Shown: piece by piece, positions 5,615-6,184 of the stretch | Numbering within the stretch: position 1 is the stretch's first letter | How the letters are laid out: every line of letters begins with the position of its first letter | Assembly: GCA_900751035.1 (NCBI GenBank) | Contig: CAADSF010000227.1 | Coordinates: forward strand, 1 to 6,184 | From: an uncultured Oscillospiraceae bacterium | GTDB lineage: Bacteria > Bacillota > Clostridia > Oscillospirales > Oscillospiraceae | Reading direction: 5' to 3' | DNA length: 6,184 nt | The notes under the pieces: model-generated | What the model was told of the DNA's origin: nothing | Seen by the model: the letters and a program-made list of their open reading frames with translations, nothing else | The model's database searches: none | Position numbers and translations under genes: made by a program

Positions 5615-6168
5615 ATGGATAAGCAGATGACGATGTCCGCATTCAGTGATGAATTAGCGAATGTACGGACACATAAGAAAGAATTTCTCGCGCAGATAGA
5701 GCGCATCGTTCCGTGGGGAGAGTGGATTGCCCTCATCAAGCCGTACTATTACAAAGGAGAGCGCGGCAATAAGCCATATGATCTGGAACGGATGCTGAGA
5801 ATCTATCTGATTCAGAACCTGTACGACCTCTCCGACATGGCAACCGCGGCGGAGGTTATAGACAGTCGCGCATTTTCGGAGTTCTGTGGCGTGGACTCCA
5901 GCAATCAAGTTCCGGATGGATACACCTTGGGTCGCTTCCGCAATCTGCTGGTAAAGAACAGCTTACAGGAAAAATTGTTTGCGCAGGTTGTATCGCTGCT
6001 GATGGAGCGTGGAATGATTTTGAAAAAAGGAACGATCGTAGATTCCACAATCATTTCTGCCCCGAGTTCCACAAAAAATGAGGGCTGCGAAAACAGACGG
6101 CAAAACTGAATATGATGTTTGCACTGGCAAATCTGATTCTGGCTGACAGACCCTGTCTGGCAGTCTGA
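5615..6168 (+). pseudogene. IS5-family DDE transposase with internal deletion and frameshift
   Basis: The open frame 5615-6109 encodes 164 residues of an IS5-group transposase N-terminus. It has IVPWGEWIALIKPYY (31-45), the RMLRIYLIQNLYDLSD stretch (59-74), the PDGYTLGRFRNLL segment (100-112) and GTIVDSTIISAPSSTKN (139-155), with the first catalytic aspartate at D143. Family members are about 320-340 residues. Directly after STKNE the frame changes: GLRKQTAKLNMMFALANL is read from 6082 in another frame and ends at TGA 6166-6168. That is the typical C-terminal tail of this family. The part between, with the second Asp and the Glu of the DDE triad, is missing, and the junction (about 6080-6084) is out of frame. 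Read in its original frame, the protein ends after eight unrelated residues. It cannot be catalytically active. No good ribosome binding site precedes the ATG. Confidence 0.88.
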
Positions 6169-6172
6169 TCAT

Positions 6173-6184
6173 TGATGCCCCGCA
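6173..6184. repeat. Terminal direct repeat, right copy
   Basis: The last 12 bases, TGATGCCCCGCA, repeat bases 1-12 exactly. They lie in the untranslated tail of the IS, just after the transposase stop at 6166-6168. Confidence 0.9.

Larger units (their letters stand above)
5556..6184 (+). mobile_element. IS5-family insertion sequence, internally deleted; right end lies at 1-96 if the window is circular
   Basis: The element starts at the left inverted repeat and contains a transposase with a missing centre. It runs off the right edge of the window 16 bases after the transposase stop. No right inverted repeat is found before the edge, but one is present at 84-97. If the shared 12 bases are overlapped, the whole element is about 713 bp (617 bases from 5556 to 6172 plus 96). 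Intact IS5-group elements are usually about 1.1-1.4 kb, so several hundred bases are lost. With both ends kept and no functional transposase, it could only move with help from a related transposase supplied in trans. Confidence 0.75.

Noticed and set aside
6147..6159. CAGAC-CCT-GTCTG hairpin as a terminator of the transposase
   Set aside because: It has only five base pairs, lies inside the C-terminal coding remnant and has no T-tract after it.
1..6184. Small autonomous plasmid
   Set aside because: The ends overlap, but there is no replication initiator, partition or mobilisation gene and no iteron array. An IS-bounded circle, a tandem unit or an assembly loop explains the overlap better.

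Overview
The window looks like a piece of a Gram-positive Clostridia-type genome (Oscillospiraceae or Lachnospiraceae would fit). Supporting this are strong AGGAGG-type ribosome binding sites, two genes starting with TTG, a TTGCAT-17-TATAAT promoter in an AT-rich spacer between moderately GC-rich genes, and protein families common in gut Firmicutes. There is no replication, partition or relaxase gene, no phage gene, and no RNA gene or CRISPR array that I can see. The organism call is inference.

Layout, left to right. Bases 1-96 look like the right end of an IS5-family insertion sequence. A MATE-family efflux pump (123-1604, minus) follows, then a strong minus-strand terminator hairpin (1718-1756). 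A three-gene minus-strand operon runs from 4433 down to 1780: yjiH-like membrane protein, yjiG-like membrane protein, AbgB-like M20 amidohydrolase. An AT-rich spacer (4434-4811) with promoters pointing both ways separates this operon from a divergent plus-strand gene for a small membrane protein that I assign to DUF5058 (4812-5546). Ten bases after that gene an IS5-family element begins (5556). Its transposase keeps the N-terminal part and a short C-terminal tail but has lost the centre.

How the genes may work together. In E. coli, yjiH-yjiG lie beside iadA, which encodes an isoaspartyl dipeptidase. Here the same membrane pair lies beside an M20 amidohydrolase instead, which suggests a module for taking up an amide- or peptide-like compound and hydrolysing it in the cytosol. 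DUF5058 would be a further membrane partner. The MATE pump is separated by the terminator and may be unrelated.

The most striking structural point concerns the two ends of the window. They share the same 12 bases (1-12 = 6173-6184), and the IS right inverted repeat missing at the right edge is found at 84-97. Joined through that 12-base overlap, the sequence closes into a 6172-bp circle, or a head-to-tail repeat unit, carrying one internally deleted IS5 element of about 713 bp with both termini. This could be an IS-bounded circular or tandem unit, a composite transposon whose two IS copies were collapsed, or an assembly loop. Sequence alone cannot separate these.
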